A stretch of 64,000 bases of DNA from Catenaria anguillulae PL171 (GCA_002102555.1 MCFL01000017.1:248001-312000), one strand, 5' to 3'; positions 34,301 through 45,796 are shown, numbered from the stretch's first letter. The notes: a model not told the origin generated them from the letters alone. Numbers and translations: made by a program.

Positions 34301-35747
34301 TGATGAGCGGAGGTATTTGTTTGCGAGCGTGGTCATGCGCGCCGTCTTGTTGGGCATGGCGGATCGATTGCAGCCGCGGACCCAGGTGGATGATAACGCT
34401 GACGATGAGGATCGGGATGACGAGAACAATGTGGCGGATCAAGAAGATGACGAACAAGCGGTGCAAGCCACCGAAGCCGCTATTGACAACGTGCTCACGA
34501 GCGCGCTCGGTCCCGCCGCTCAGCAACCCGCCACACCTGCCAATGGCGATCAAGCGCAACCCCAACCTGCACAACAACAAGCACCGCAGCCGCAGGTGCA
34601 ACTCGGACAAGACGGCGCATTTCACTTTACATTTGACATCCCCATCAACATCCCCGCCGGCGGTGGCGGCGGCGGCAATGCAGGTACCCAGGCTCCCGGA
34701 GCTGCTGCGGCCGCACAACCGACCAACCCGAACGCCAACGCGGCCGCCAACAACAACAATGCCGGGGCGGGTGCTGATCCGCCCGGTGGGTTTAATCAAC
34801 AACAGCAAGCCATTCTGGGCGGTGTGGCCCTTGCCATGCAAGCCTTGCTCAATGGCGCCGGTGGTGCCGGTGGAGGCGCCAATGCAGGCAATCCGGCCGC
34901 GCTTGGTGCGGCATTGGGCGGCATGCTCGGCGGACTCCTTGCTGGCGGTGCCATGGGCGGCGCGGGCGGGCAACTGGCCGACGATCAGGATGCAGATGAT
35001 GACGGCGATCAAGGCGACGACGATAATCAACCCGACCAAGGACCCGTGCCCATGCCCGACCCAATGCTCGACCGCCTTTCGTCACCACCAGCCTTGCCCA
35101 AGCAGTACTGGGACTTGGTCCTCGAGCGCATGATTCACGAATTTCCCAATGACTTGCTTCCCGGTGGCAAGGAACAGTTGGGCGAGCTGCACTTGTCGCT
35201 TGGGTATTTCCTGGCGGTCGAACTTCGCGCCATGCCCACCGCTGCCGAGCTTGACAACCAGGCAGTGTATGGGCTGCTGGTGCAGCTCGTCAAATACAAT
35301 CCCAAGGCGACATTGCGAATGCTGCTTGCTGATTGGCCGACCATACCCGCGTGGGTGTGGCAGGTGTTCAAGGTCCATACGCCCGAGCAAAAGGGCAGTC
35401 TGGACAAGTGGCTCAAGGCTGAACGTGTTGCTGATGCCATCAAGGCAAGATTGGATGCGGGTGATGTTGACGGAGCGCGAATGATTGCGAGGTGTGTTCC
35501 CGAATCCGCCGTTAAGCAGGATGTGTTGGCCGTGACGCAAGCGATGTGGGACAAGGTTGAGGGCGGTATGCAGTTGGAGCAGCCATTGACTGACCTGGCA
35601 CCCGTGCCATTCATTCCGCGCCGCCCAGTGATTAAGACGTCGCCGCCGACACCACAGCCTCAAGAGCAGGTCGACGACGAGGCCATGATGGGCGACATGC
35701 CAGCGGGTGAAGGTGAGGTTGTTCTGCCTGGTTGCACCGTCATGTAG
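31364..35747 (+). CDS. Large F-box-like protein with low-complexity Pro/Gln/Asp and Gly/Ala regions
   Basis: Three exons, 31364-33148, 33228-33789 and 33877-35747, give 1405 residues. After a Pro/Ser-rich leader, residues from about 111 read LGLPVELWVSIAQLTSSSS with LLFDVAKTPAVHIAW, which resembles an F-box-type helix pair. A proline run, Gln-rich and Asp-rich tracts follow. Helical segments then suggest degenerate ankyrin-like repeats (VAAMEWNVDALKMLIK, FELFRRYDYTYL-like units). A Gly/Ala/Asn-rich region and a final helical region (KQYWDLVLERMIHEFPNDLL) close the protein. If the F-box reading is right, it would recruit substrates to an SCF ubiquitin ligase; that is inference. Intron 2 (87 nt) is a multiple of three with no stop, so its retention would keep frame. 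No closer family was recognised. Confidence 0.7.
31966..31996 (+). repeat. CCT/CCC tract coding a proline run
   Basis: Tandem proline codons within the F-box-like gene, coding about ten prolines, directly upstream of a Gln-rich stretch. Confidence 0.8.
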
Positions 35748-36545
35748 TTTTGGGTTTTAACGTGTTTGTTCAGATCGAGCATTTGACTTTGACTTTCTCC
35801 CCTCCAACCCATTCCCGTTTTCAATTTTTCCACTTACGCTATACGCACACACTCCTTCACTGCTTACTGCTTCGTTTGTCTTATTCCTCCATCTTCCATT
35901 CTTGCCCGACCTGCCTCTGCATACGTCACTTGTCGCACTTTTGTGTCTCGATTCATGTATTGGTGGACCCTTATGCAATCCTCACTTTTCGATTGGGGCA
36001 ACGCCGAATGCCAGAGCGAGACGACAAGATTTGACGTTGTGTCGAGCTTTTGTCCGTTTGGAAGTCCGGGTATACGAACAGCCAACCAAAGCGGAAACTG
36101 ACAACGACAACGACGAAGGACAGGGATGACACGCGTTTTGCGTTCAAGTAGTCTTGTCTGACCACATGCTCGTGCAACGCCAGCAATGCCGCCAGCCGCT
36201 AGCACAACGAAATGTCAGTTGATGTGCGCGTTTACACGCAGGTTTTTATCATGTGATAAACGAAAGTCTTATGGGCAAGCGCAACAATTGGGTGTGCTTG
36301 GCGCATATTGTCACCTGGTTTTCCTCGTGGGACGTGAATCCACGAAACGTGTGTGTCAGAGCAGACACTCGTCGAATCACTCATGTCTCGACGATACCTC
36401 TTGCCCCGTGCCTGAGAGCTTTCACTGGGTAGTTTGGATACAAGTAGGTCAAATGGAAGTGACGTCCCGGCTGACGAATGCTTGGTTGAAGAATGTCCGA
36501 GTCGCCCGTCATCCACCTCAGACCTTCCCTTCCAGTGAATCGATC
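35748..36545. other. Intergenic, upstream region of the subtilase gene
   Basis: T-rich 3' sequence follows the F-box-like gene, then about 600 bases without coding texture. An open frame runs into the subtilase from 36186, but its upstream part has no coding character and the signal peptide begins at 36546. Confidence 0.5.
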
Positions 36546-37911
36546 ATGGCTCCTCTTCTCATTCGTCTGATCCTCCTGACCACTCTCGTGGCTTCGGTGC
36601 TCGCTGCCATCTCGGCGTCGGCCCTCGGCTCGGCCATTCCCAACTCATTCATTGTCACATTCAAACCCAATGCTGGCTCTGACCTTTCCGCCATCACCAA
36701 GTCCATTTCCGCCGCTCTAGAGCATGGAAATGCTCGCGAATCCATCTCAACAATCCGATCCAAGATCACTTCGGACAAACCCGTCATCATTGGCTCCGCA
36801 TTCCGCTCGGTCACTGCAACCTTGTCTCCCTCTGCTCTTGCCCAACTCCGGCGCCACCCTGCCGTCGCGAATATCTGGCCGAATCAGTTGCACCATGCCA
36901 TCGCCGCTCCCGCTCCTGTCTCGCGTCCGTCGAACCAACTTGCTGAGCAACAAGCGCCTGTTCCCAGCTGGGGTCTCGCACGCATCTCATCCCGCGCTCG
37001 CCCCGGCAACTACTCGCGCCAACCCTTCACTTACCCGGCATCTGCGGGACAAGGTGTCGCCATTTATATCTTTGACACGGGCATCAACATTGCGCACAAG
37101 GACTTTAATGGCCGCTCCGAGCATGGAACCGCAACATGTACGCCTCGGTGCCATCCAACGGCCGATATCGATGGGCACGGCACACACGTTGCTGGGACAG
37201 CGTGTGGAACCAAGTTTGGCGTTGCAAAGCGCGCTCGATGCATTTCTGTGAAAGCACTCGACGACGGTGGGCAATCGCGGACCGAAGAGCTGCTCAAGGG
37301 GATCGAGTGGATTGTGAATCGAGTTCAGCGGCGGCCAAACGAGCGGGCAGTCGTCAATATGAGCATCACCACTGGCGACGATAAGGCTTTGGACGGCGCG
37401 ATTCTGACAATGGCATACGAGTTTGGCGTCGTGGTGGTGGTTGCTGGTGGAAACGGTGGCATGTCGGCTTGCTTCAAGTCGCCGGCAAAGATTGGGCACT
37501 TTGGAACGCCAGTGATTACAGTTGGAGCGAGCGATGAGGTGGATGCATTGACCATGTTTTCCAATTATGGCCCTTGCGTTAGCAGTACTTAAAATCGATT
37601 CTTTGAGGTCGCAAAGCTGATTCTGACTGCTTTACATGACTGTTGATGTATTCTATGTAGTACTCGCACCAGGGACCAACATTATCTCAGCAGCCGGCAA
37701 TTCGACGACCGGTTCTGTCTTCATGACGGGCACAAGCATGAGCACCCCTCATGTTAGTGGCGCGGCTGCGCTGCTCTTGTCCGATAACCCAAAGTTGACG
37801 CCAATGGAGGTCAAGGAACGGTTGATTGACTTTGCAACACCCGATATTGTGTCGGATGCGGTTTACGAGACGCCCAACAAATTGCTCTTTGTGGGTCAAG
37901 GCGTTGTGTAA
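36546..37911 (+). CDS. Secreted subtilisin-like serine protease, proteinase K type (S8)
   Basis: Two exons, 36546-37584 and 37661-37911, give 429 residues. The start at 36546 opens a signal peptide (MAPLLIRLILLTTLVASVLA). An inhibitor-I9-type propeptide follows, beginning with the strand SFIVTFKPNAGSDLSAITK. All catalytic pieces are present: Asp in YIFDTGINI (about residue 178), His in DGHGTHVAGT (about 210), the oxyanion Asn in AGGNGG, and Ser in GTSMSTPHVSGAAALL (exon 2). Splicing restores the conserved CVSILAPGTNI across the junction. Fungal proteinase K-type enzymes are secreted and digest external protein; in zoosporic fungi they are often expanded. There is no C-terminal extension, so the mature enzyme is minimal. 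It is convergent with the DUF2009 gene, 228 bases away. Confidence 0.95.
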
Positions 37912-38139
37912 ATGCTTCTCAGCTTCTGGTGCAACATGAGCAACATGCTCTTTATTGCAGCTTTGTTTGTTGGCTCTGTGTCCTTGTGTTTTACTTTGCA
38001 TGCACGTCTCATGTTGCGAGGAGCGACTCCTTGACCGGTGGGGACCAGCATGTATATTCGTCAATTGATAAGAGGGTCAAGTCAATACTATAGGTACGGA
38101 ATCGAGGCAACAAACCAAACGGGTGCAAAGACAAGCGAT

Positions 38140-40202
38140 TCAAACATCAAAGCTCTCGCCATCAAACCCAACAAACCCAGTCAACAAAAACAGCGGAAAG
38201 TAGGCCTTTTTCTCAACCTGCGAACACCAATTCCACGCGCTCGTCAACCGGCCATCAATACAACTGCCCGCGGAATTGAAATTGTCTGCGCCCGATCCAT
38301 CAAATGCGTGCCGGAAGAAGTCATTGAGCACATGCACCCGCGCATTCCCCACCAACTTGTCCTCGTCACCCACACCCAACCCTTCTGCCCGGCCGTACAT
38401 GGCCACCAAGAACTCGCGCAATTGCACATGGTCGGCAATCTCGGGCCCGATGCGATCGAGCGTCTTGAGCAGCGGCAACAAGATCCTCGGCACCTGAGTG
38501 TACTTGTCGATAAACATGAGCGCATTGGGCACATTGTCGTCGCCGAAATGAAACACGGACGACCCTTGCCACGCGCCCACACGTGCCTGTGTTTTGCGCA
38601 AGATGTTGTGCATGGCGCGTGCGACTTGCGGGCACGCCTGTACGCGATTGAGGCCCTGGCCCGTGTGTCGCAACCGATATCCGGACGGGGCAAGCAGGTC
38701 GTTCTCGGCCAATGCCCACAGCATGTACATTTCGTGCGCGACTTCGCGCCACAGCGCCAAGCTCTGGTACACGTACGCAAACTGCTTTGCGTGCGAATGC
38801 GTCAAGCGTGCGCCTTCAACGCCCGCACGAATCCCGAGGTGTGTGCGGTCGTCGCGCGGTTCCTCGGGGTGAAAGTATTGTGCGAGGTATTTGATCATGC
38901 GGTCACACGGGTCGCGGTGAAACCGTAGGTAGTGGTGGTGGTCGCCGATCGAGTAGAGCAGTTGTTGGACGTGGTCGATTGTCAGCTTGCCACGAGCATA
39001 CTTGCGTGCGAGTGTGGCCACAGCGGCCTCCTTGCGGCGGATCTCGAGGTCTACTTGGCGCCGCGGCTTGCCCTCGGGAAGAATTTCGGCCGTCGCGTCC
39101 AGGATGAGCGGGTCGCGCAATAGTCCCAGGGCGTCGTGGTCTGTGAGCACACGGTGAACCTAGCGGGGATACACACGAGTTAGTTGGTGCATACATTGGA
39201 TGCGTTCAGTGAGACATTTGATAGCGAGCAGAGCATACGTACCGTCTTGATCGGTACAACCAAACTGAATCCTAACAACCGCTGCACCTCTGGCAGCTGT
39301 GCATCCTGCAACAAGTAAATCATTTTGCCATACGTGATGCGCATCTTTTCGGGATTCTGGATCTTGTGCCTGCGGCCCAACTCAAACACATGCGCAAACC
39401 ACTGAGCATTTGCCGCGAAATCCCGGTCCGCAAACAACTCTTGTCCCAGCTGATAATCCGCCGCCACCACCAACCCGGCCAGAATCTGACACACTTCGCG
39501 GATTTGCGCCACCATACGTTGTGTGCGCGACCCCGCGGCAAGCACATCGACCTTGTCCGTGTACTCGGACACGCGCAGGGCCGCGTCGAGCAGGCGCAGC
39601 AGTTTGCGCTCTTCGAGCGTCAGGCGAACGGGGATCCATTGGCATCGGTCCGTCATCCAGTCGCCAAATGCGTCCACGTTGAGCGTGGGCGTTGGCGCAG
39701 GAAGTGTGGCCGCCGCCGAGTCGGATTGATCGGCAGTGCCCCTGCTTGATGTGGCCGCGGTTAGTGATGAGGCCACGTCGTCCGACATGACCGTGTCGCC
39801 CTCTGCATCTTGCTTGTCGATTGCGCCCTCGGCATTTGCCACATCACTGGCTCCAGACATGCTGGCCGTCTTGTGACCTTTGCGTGCAGGAATCCTGGCA
39901 TGCCTGGCCGTCCAGCACACGGAGCAGTACTTGTCATCGTTGCATCCATGGCACACGAGGTCGGCCGGATGGTCTTGGCAGTCAAAGCACAGGGACGGGT
40001 CAAACAAGTGATCGATGTCGTCGGAATCGCCGCTGCCATTGCCGTTGGCAGCCGCTGACGAAGCCGAGTTTGGGTCCGTGAGTGCGGCAAGGGCAGCGTC
40101 ATCGGCGGCCGAGGCTGTGCCAGCAAGGATCGAGGCCAAGTGCGCTTGGCGCTGGGCCGTGGCTTGGGCGGATTCCGAGGGCAGACCGTAGCGGGTGCGC
40201 AT
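38140..40202 (-). CDS. DUF2009 protein with N-terminal B-box-like zinc finger
   Basis: Two exons, 40202-39243 and 39159-38140, give 659 residues. The DUF2009 core is recognisable from PVRLTLEERKLLRLLDAAL, then VSEYTDKVDVL, GRRHKIQNPEKMRITYGKM and PEVQRLLGFSLVVPIKTV. It continues after the intron with LTIDHVQQLLYSIGDHHHYL and RFHRDPCDRMIKYL. This eukaryotic domain is conserved from protists to plants and some fungi, with no established biochemical function that I can name. In front of it, at about residues 90-130, a C-x2-C, C-x2-C, C-x2-C, H, H pattern (LCFDCQDHPADLVCHGC) looks like a B-box zinc finger. In-frame ATGs at 40253 and 40286 could extend the start. It is divergent from the membrane-protein gene at 40881. 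Confidence 0.85.
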
Positions 40203-40880
40203 TGTGTGTCGTGGAGTGTGGAGGAGGCCGTGCCACTCGTTGCATGCATGCATTAGCACATAGCATCGGTATAGTACATGATCCACTGACTCGGTGAGCG
40301 ATGGGATGGAATGTTTGGCGACGTTTCATGGAAGCGTTCCGCCCGCTGGTCACGTGCGGGTTCCCAGATCCAAAGTGATCGACGGATCGGTGGGATGCTT
40401 ATCCCGAGGTGCGGCGCACCGAGCCCGGCGCGGCCGGATGAGAAGCGTGTGTAGCGGGGAAAAGTATCCGCTGGTATCATCGACGGTTTAGGCAACAAGT
40501 GGGGCATAGATGGCGCATTTCAATCATACCCCACCGGAGCCGTTACCGGCACAGGATACCGGCACTGGCACCCGGCAGGCCAGTGTCCGTGTGTTTTCCT
40601 TGCGTCAATCCGCCGGTTGCTGCTGCGTTGAGTGGTGACTGCAGCTGCTCTCCATATGCACGCCGTATGAACACAAGCCAGTAAAGGCGAAAACTGAGGT
40701 CTCGTCACGGTGCATGCATGGCACGACGCAGACCTCGTTACCTCGCCCCGAATGTCATCAGTCGCGTCGGCAACGCGGGCAATGCGAACAGCGCCGTCCC
40801 TACAATTACATAATGGATGGAGTTTTGTCGCGCTTCCCGAAATCCATTCTCTCCCAAACAACGCAGGCCAATGCAGTCGT
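40203..40880. promoter_or_regulatory. Divergent intergenic region (DUF2009 / membrane protein)
   Basis: 678 bases separate two genes transcribed away from each other, so both promoters lie here by orientation. No coding frame with good texture and no clear core-promoter element was seen. Confidence 0.45.
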
Positions 40881-41717
40881 ATGAATTCAAGTCAAGTCAC
40901 CATGAGCAATACTGGCACTCCTCAAGAAAATCACAAGTACTCGCTCTACTCGCGCGCTCTGCGCCACCCGCATGCGCCGCTCATCGTCCACACGGTCGCC
41001 CTGGCCTCGTTTGCCTCGGCAAAGTACATTCTGGGCCTCCCCTCGCCGCTTTCGCTCGGCCGTCCCTCGACGCTGCGCCGCGCAGACATTGTCGTGTGTC
41101 TCGTCCGCACGGGCCTTGTTTTGTCCATCTCGTTTATCGAAGCACCCACAAAGTTCCATGCCGCGTCCGCCCCGCGATCGGGCCTCATTGATGTGGGCCG
41201 CCACGTGTTCACCACGCTCAACCACATTGAATCGATCCTGGCGGCCTTCCGCACCGTGTACATCTTGGACTGGACGTCCATCCCCGGCCAGCTGTATGCG
41301 CTTTTGCCTGAGACCATCAAAACGCTGTTTGCACGCGCAGATCACGCCCTGTGGCGGTCGCAGCCGCAAGCCTATGCGCACTTGCCACTGACCATCCCAA
41401 GCTCGTCGTCAGCCTTGTCATCGACCCTGTTTCCGGCTTGGCTCCCGCCGCTCATTCCCAACATTGGCCCCGATTTCATCATTCTTCCTCTGCAAACGTA
41501 TTTCGTCATGCCGCCCATGATTGAGCAGGCACACCACACGGTCAACGGGACACGCGATCCAAATGCGCCCGGCATTTCACAGGAAGAGGCAAGGCGCAGG
41601 CGACGCAGGGCACGCAAGTCGATGGCAGCGCATTTGGTATTTGCTGGGTTGGAGGTGGTCAAGGTGGCATGGCTGTGTCGGCATGCGTGGACTTTGCTGG
41701 TGCATTTGGCTGTCTGA
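40881..41717 (+). CDS. Multi-pass membrane protein, unrecognised family
   Basis: Single exon of 278 residues; an inner ATG at 40902 is an equally good start. Hydrophobic stretches at about residues 32-52 (LIVHTVALASFASAKYILGL), 66-84 (IVVCLVRTGLVLSISFIEAP), 115-135 (a helix around ILAAFRTVYILDW) and 255-278 (HLVFAGLEVVKVAWLCRHAW) suggest three or four membrane passes. The segment SFIEAPTKFHA...GRHVFTTLNHIE has the look of small membrane proteins I associate with bacteria, but I cannot name the family. A strongly basic RRRRRRARK stretch precedes the last helix. There are no signs of decay. The function is unknown. Confidence 0.6.
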   Translation: MNSSQVTMSNTGTPQENHKYSLYSRALRHPHAPLIVHTVALASFASAKYILGLPSPLSLGRPSTLRRADIVVCLVRTGLVLSISFIEAPTKFHAASAPRSGLIDVGRHVFTTLNHIESILAAFRTVYILDWTSIPGQLYALLPETIKTLFARADHALWRSQPQAYAHLPLTIPSSSSALSSTLFPAWLPPLIPNIGPDFIILPLQTYFVMPPMIEQAHHTVNGTRDPNAPGISQEEARRRRRRARKSMAAHLVFAGLEVVKVAWLCRHAWTLLVHLAV

Positions 41718-41959
41718 AACGATTGAGTTGAGGTTGAGTTTTTTTTCTTGATGCACACTTCAATCATACTTGCCTTGTGGTTCCGTTCCAACATGGGATC
41801 TGCGAATACCGAGTAAACACATATGTCCAGGTGATATGCGCATCGCCGATGTTTGCAACGACTCTATCAACCTGAACTCGCATCCGTGCTTTTAGGTGCC
41901 GTCGGGGCCAAGTGAAGGAGCCAAACAAGTATCGACCTACCACAGAAATCTATGAAACA

Positions 41960-42339
41960 TCAAATCAAGCAACAACAAAGTCTCCCACGGGCAGCCTCGG
42001 CCTTCTTGTCTTGACCGACCTCCTTGCCTTCGTTGGCCGCCTTGCCTGTCTCCTGGACACTGCCGCACATAGAGGCAAACAAAAACTTGAACGAATGGTA
42101 GTGGGGCAACACGTTGACCGTGCCATCCGCAAGACGGTCTCCTTCGAGCTACATCACGGACTGGGTCAGTGGAATCGGGTTCGGTTGCACACCCACATCG
42201 TTGGAAAGGTACAACAAGGCTACGTTGGTCGGGCGGTTCACGCGAGCACACGCGAAGTCACGGCCTCGTTGAATGGTGATACGGCAAAGCCCTCCCACCC
42301 CCATCCGCGCGTAAACCCGCCGAGACCAGAGCCTGGCAT
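41960..42339 (-). CDS. Small protein ending in a CaaX-like box (CCLI), putative
   Basis: Proposed two-exon gene, 42339-42250 and 42148-41960, with a GT-AG intron of 101 nt and 92 residues. The start is MPGSGLGGFTRGWGWEGF. The second exon reads LEGDRLADGTVNVLPHYHSF, then an amphipathic, Lys/Glu-rich helix (VQETGKAANEGKEVGQDKK), and finishes RLCCCLI. The last four residues, CCLI, fit a CaaX prenylation box, so the product may be membrane-attached by a lipid. The donor (GTGCTC) is weak, and an alternative reading continues past position 42249 in another frame to a TAG, so the exon joint is uncertain. No family was recognised. Confidence 0.42.
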
Positions 42340-42617
42340 TGTTTATGATGAAGATTCAACACAACAAAGAGTACACCACAGTATGGGGCCATCATTTCGA
42401 GGCGACGCCGCGGCGGAATCGGAAAGACTGAGCTCTGCAATGAATCGCTAAGCAAAGCAATGTGGACGCGAATACACTCGCGCAAAGAGGTACATTATAC
42501 TTGGGATTTTGAAGACCACAAGCGAACGAAAAGGCAACGGACAATAGCGGTGGGGAACACAAAATCAATGCAAACGAACGACAACATCGTCACACCACAC
42601 CAACAACACAAGGTCAT

Positions 42618-43779
42618 TTACAAGGGAATGTTGCCATGCTTCTTCCACGGAATGTCCTGCTTCTTGTCGCGCAACAACTCGAGCTCCTCAATCACGCGCT
42701 TGCGTGTCTCGGAGGGCTGAATAATGTCGTCCAAGAAGCCGCGCTGGGCCGCGGGCAGCGGACTCGAAAAGTGCTCAATGTAGTCCTGTTCGGCAGCAGC
42801 ACGCTCTTCGGCGTTGCGGCCGCGGAAAATGATTTCAACGGCACCCTTGGCGCCCATGACGGCAACCTCGGCCGTAGGCCACGCGAACTATGTGAGCGCA
42901 ACAGAATGAATGCATGTGAGCGGACCTTCATCGTGGGATAATTGAGGAGAAAAAAAAAACATACGTTGATGTCACCGCGCAATTGCTTGCTCGACATGAC
43001 GTCGTGGGCGCCACCATAACTCTTGCGCGTGGTGATGGTGATCTTTGGCACCGTGGCCTCGGCGTACGCATACAGCAATTTTGCGCCATGGCGAATGATA
43101 CCATTGTGCTCCTGGGCCGTGCCCGGCAAAAACCCAGGCACATCGACAAACGTGAGCAGCGGAATGTTGAATGCGTCGCAGAACCGCACCCACCGCGCCG
43201 CCTTGACACTGGCATTGATGTCGAGCACGCCTGAACTGACCATGGGCTGGTTGGCAATCACCGACACGGTGCGCCCATTGAGGCGGCCCATGCCAATCAA
43301 AATATTCTTGGCATAGTCGGGCTGCACCTCGTAAAAGTGGCCGTCGTCCAGCACGCGCGTGATAACGTGCTTCATGTCGTAGGCCTTTGTCGAGTCCGAG
43401 GGGATGATGGAGTTGAGGGCAACGTCGGCACGGTCGATCGGGTCGACACAGGGACGCTCGGGGACCACATGGCGGTTGGAAAGGGGCAAGAAATCGACAA
43501 ACTCACGCAGGCGAGCCAGGGCATCGATTTCGTTGTCAAAGGCCAAGTGGGCCACACCCGACTTGGTCGTGTGCACCTTGGCGCCGCCGAGCTCTTCAAA
43601 CGACACGTCCTCGTTGGTGACGGCCTTGACAACCTCGGGCCCAGTCACAAACAAGTGCGACGAGTCGCGGACCATGAAGGTGAAATCGGTCAGGGCGGGC
43701 GAGTACACGGCACCACCAGCGCACGGGCCCATGATGAGCGAAAGTTGCGGAATGACGCCCGAGGCCATGACGTTGCGCT

Positions 43780-43822
<43 letters not shown>

Positions 43823-44563
43823 CGAGAAAGCGAACATGCACGTACGTGAGTGCACGTTCATGGGCAAAATATAAAAACATGACATGGATGCATACCTGGA
43901 AGATATCGGCATAGCCGGCCAACGACTCAACACCCTCCTGAATCCGAGCACCGCCAGAGTCGTTGAGGCCAATCACGGGCGCACCCACAAGCATGGCCTT
44001 GTCCATGATCTTGCAAATCTTTTGGGCATGCATCTTGCTGAGGGATCCACCGTAAGCCGTGAAATCTTGCGAAAAGATAAAGACTTGGCGGCCATTGATG
44101 GTGCCGTGACCAGTGACCACGCCATCGCCCGTAATCTTGTTCTTTTCCATGTCAAACTCGGCACACTGGTGCTCGACAAAGGCGTCGTATTCGCGGAACG
44201 AGTCCTTGTCCAAGAGAAGCGAGATGCGCTCGCGGGCAGTCAGCTTGCCCTTTGCGTGTTGCGCGTCAATACGCTTTTGGCCGCCGCCCAAGAGCGAGGC
44301 TTGGCGCTTGGCCTCGATGCGGGCAATCATGGACTGCGCGAGAGAACATGAACGGCCGACGGGTTCGGTGAGACGAATCGATGGCTGCCTGGTTGAAGAA
44401 TGAACGAAAGGGACTGACGGACCTTCTCCGAGCCAGCGGAAGCGTACGAGCGCACAGCCTTGGCCGAGGCGCCGATGAGGGCCGGACGAAGGGTGTTTGC
44501 GGCAGGGCAGTGGCCGGCGGCCCGGCGGACCGCGGTGCGGAAGATGGGCGACGTGCGCAGCAT
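42618..44563 (-). CDS. PCCB: Propionyl-CoA carboxylase beta subunit, mitochondrial
   Basis: Four exons, 44563-44423, 44333-43896, 43777-42965 and 42887-42618, give 553 residues; human PCCB has 539. Residues 1-47 form an Arg/Ala-rich mitochondrial presequence ([18 protein letters not shown]). The carboxyltransferase core is strongly PCCB-like: [56 protein letters not shown] and [18 protein letters not shown], with [10 protein letters not shown] near the end. The subunit transfers carboxyl from biotin on the alpha subunit to propionyl-CoA, giving methylmalonyl-CoA, used when odd-chain fatty acids and branched amino acids are broken down. Intron 2 ends with 42 A followed by CAG on the coding strand, a very unusual 3' splice site. 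The alpha-subunit gene lies head to head, 1.2 kb away. Confidence 0.97.
43781..43822. repeat. T42 homopolymer (A42 on the coding strand) within PCCB intron 2
   Basis: Forty-two consecutive T on the plus strand. On the gene's strand this is A42 immediately before CAG, at the acceptor side of the intron 43895-43778. Confidence 0.95.
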
Positions 44564-45796
44564 AGTAGTTTGTGTGGTTTCTGAAGGATCGAGTGCGTTA
44601 GCTTTCGGCCAGACGGTGGATCATGCTGGTCATCACGGTCATGGGCGGCCTTATCATCGTGTGATCCATGGTCCATGGTTGTGGTCAAATGGCTTTGCGT
44701 ACATGAGCCGATGTGCGGGAGGATACGAGCAACAGAGAGGGTCCGGCTCGCAGCAGCTGGTTGATGTTCCGGCGTGGTCGCAGCTCGGGGTGTGAGGCGG
44801 CGAGGGACAGGAGGGTTTTGAACAAGTCGACGCGGCAGGTGGCGGACGGCACTTGAGCTGAGTGTCGGCGAATAATTTAGAGTGTGTGAGGAGGCAACGG
44901 AAGAAAGCGCGGAAAACCAACTTTGAGGCCTCAAATATGTATTAAGATTCATCCCGAATCAGCATTTCCCGAGGTTTGCAAAATCAGTGTCTCGCACGCG
45001 TTGGACATCACCGCCTCGTCCCCTCTCAAGCTCGCCAACAAGGGCGGATTTCCCCGAGTGGCGAACCGTCTGGTCTGGAACACTCATCTCGAAGTCTGTC
45101 GAGCCACTCATGACCGGCACAGGTCACATGAGTGGCGCCCTGGACCCATGAATGCGCGAAGTACTGTGCCAGCAGTCGGTCTGGAAATTGAGTCTGGAAG
45201 GCGGTTGCGGCTGATCCCCAACACGATCTGGCAGATCAGTCGCCGCAGAATTGATGACACGCGTGTGTCTGCCTGCGGCTGCGAGACGGGCCATCCGAGA
45301 AAATCGCGGAAAACACGTCCGACCGCGGCCAGCCGGGATATTCGACACGCACGAACACTTTACGTCGACGCAAAGTTTGACAACAGCGAGTACTCCTTCA
45401 AAACGGGTCCACCCCATCGCCGTCGCCGTCGCCGTCGCACTCGCCCAGCCTCGCTGCCCCAGCATCCGCCCCGCCCTCCTCCTCAGCCAGCAATCCGCTC
45501 CGGGCCGCGCCGTCACTGGTACGGACCCCACATTTCCGTGATGCCTGGCGCCCAACTCCAATGACCATGAAACCATGCATCATGCTTTGCCCGCCGCCAT
45601 GCTGTGACGGAGCCGCCGCCCTGGTCACCAGGGCGCCATCAGGCGACATGGTTAGCAGCGCCGGCAAGCCCTGTTCTGGATCGCGCCTGGATGATTCATG
45701 TCCTTACTGACGGACCGTTGCTCGCGCCTCTGTGCCGCCGCATGCACTAATGCTGTGTAGTCCCATTTCACTACCCCACTCCGCACCCTTCACACC
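44564..45796. promoter_or_regulatory. Shared upstream region of PCCB and PCCA (candidate bidirectional promoter)
   Basis: 1233 bases between the divergent starts of the two subunits of one enzyme. No coding frame with good texture. I see no obvious TATA box at matched distances. Coordinated expression from this region is inferred from gene arrangement and the need for a fixed subunit ratio. Confidence 0.55.

Noticed and set aside
42339-42485. A 75-residue minus-strand frame starting at 42485
   Set aside because: Its frame ends at 42258 without matching the better-textured exon starting at 42339; it was treated as leader sequence of the small CaaX-like gene.
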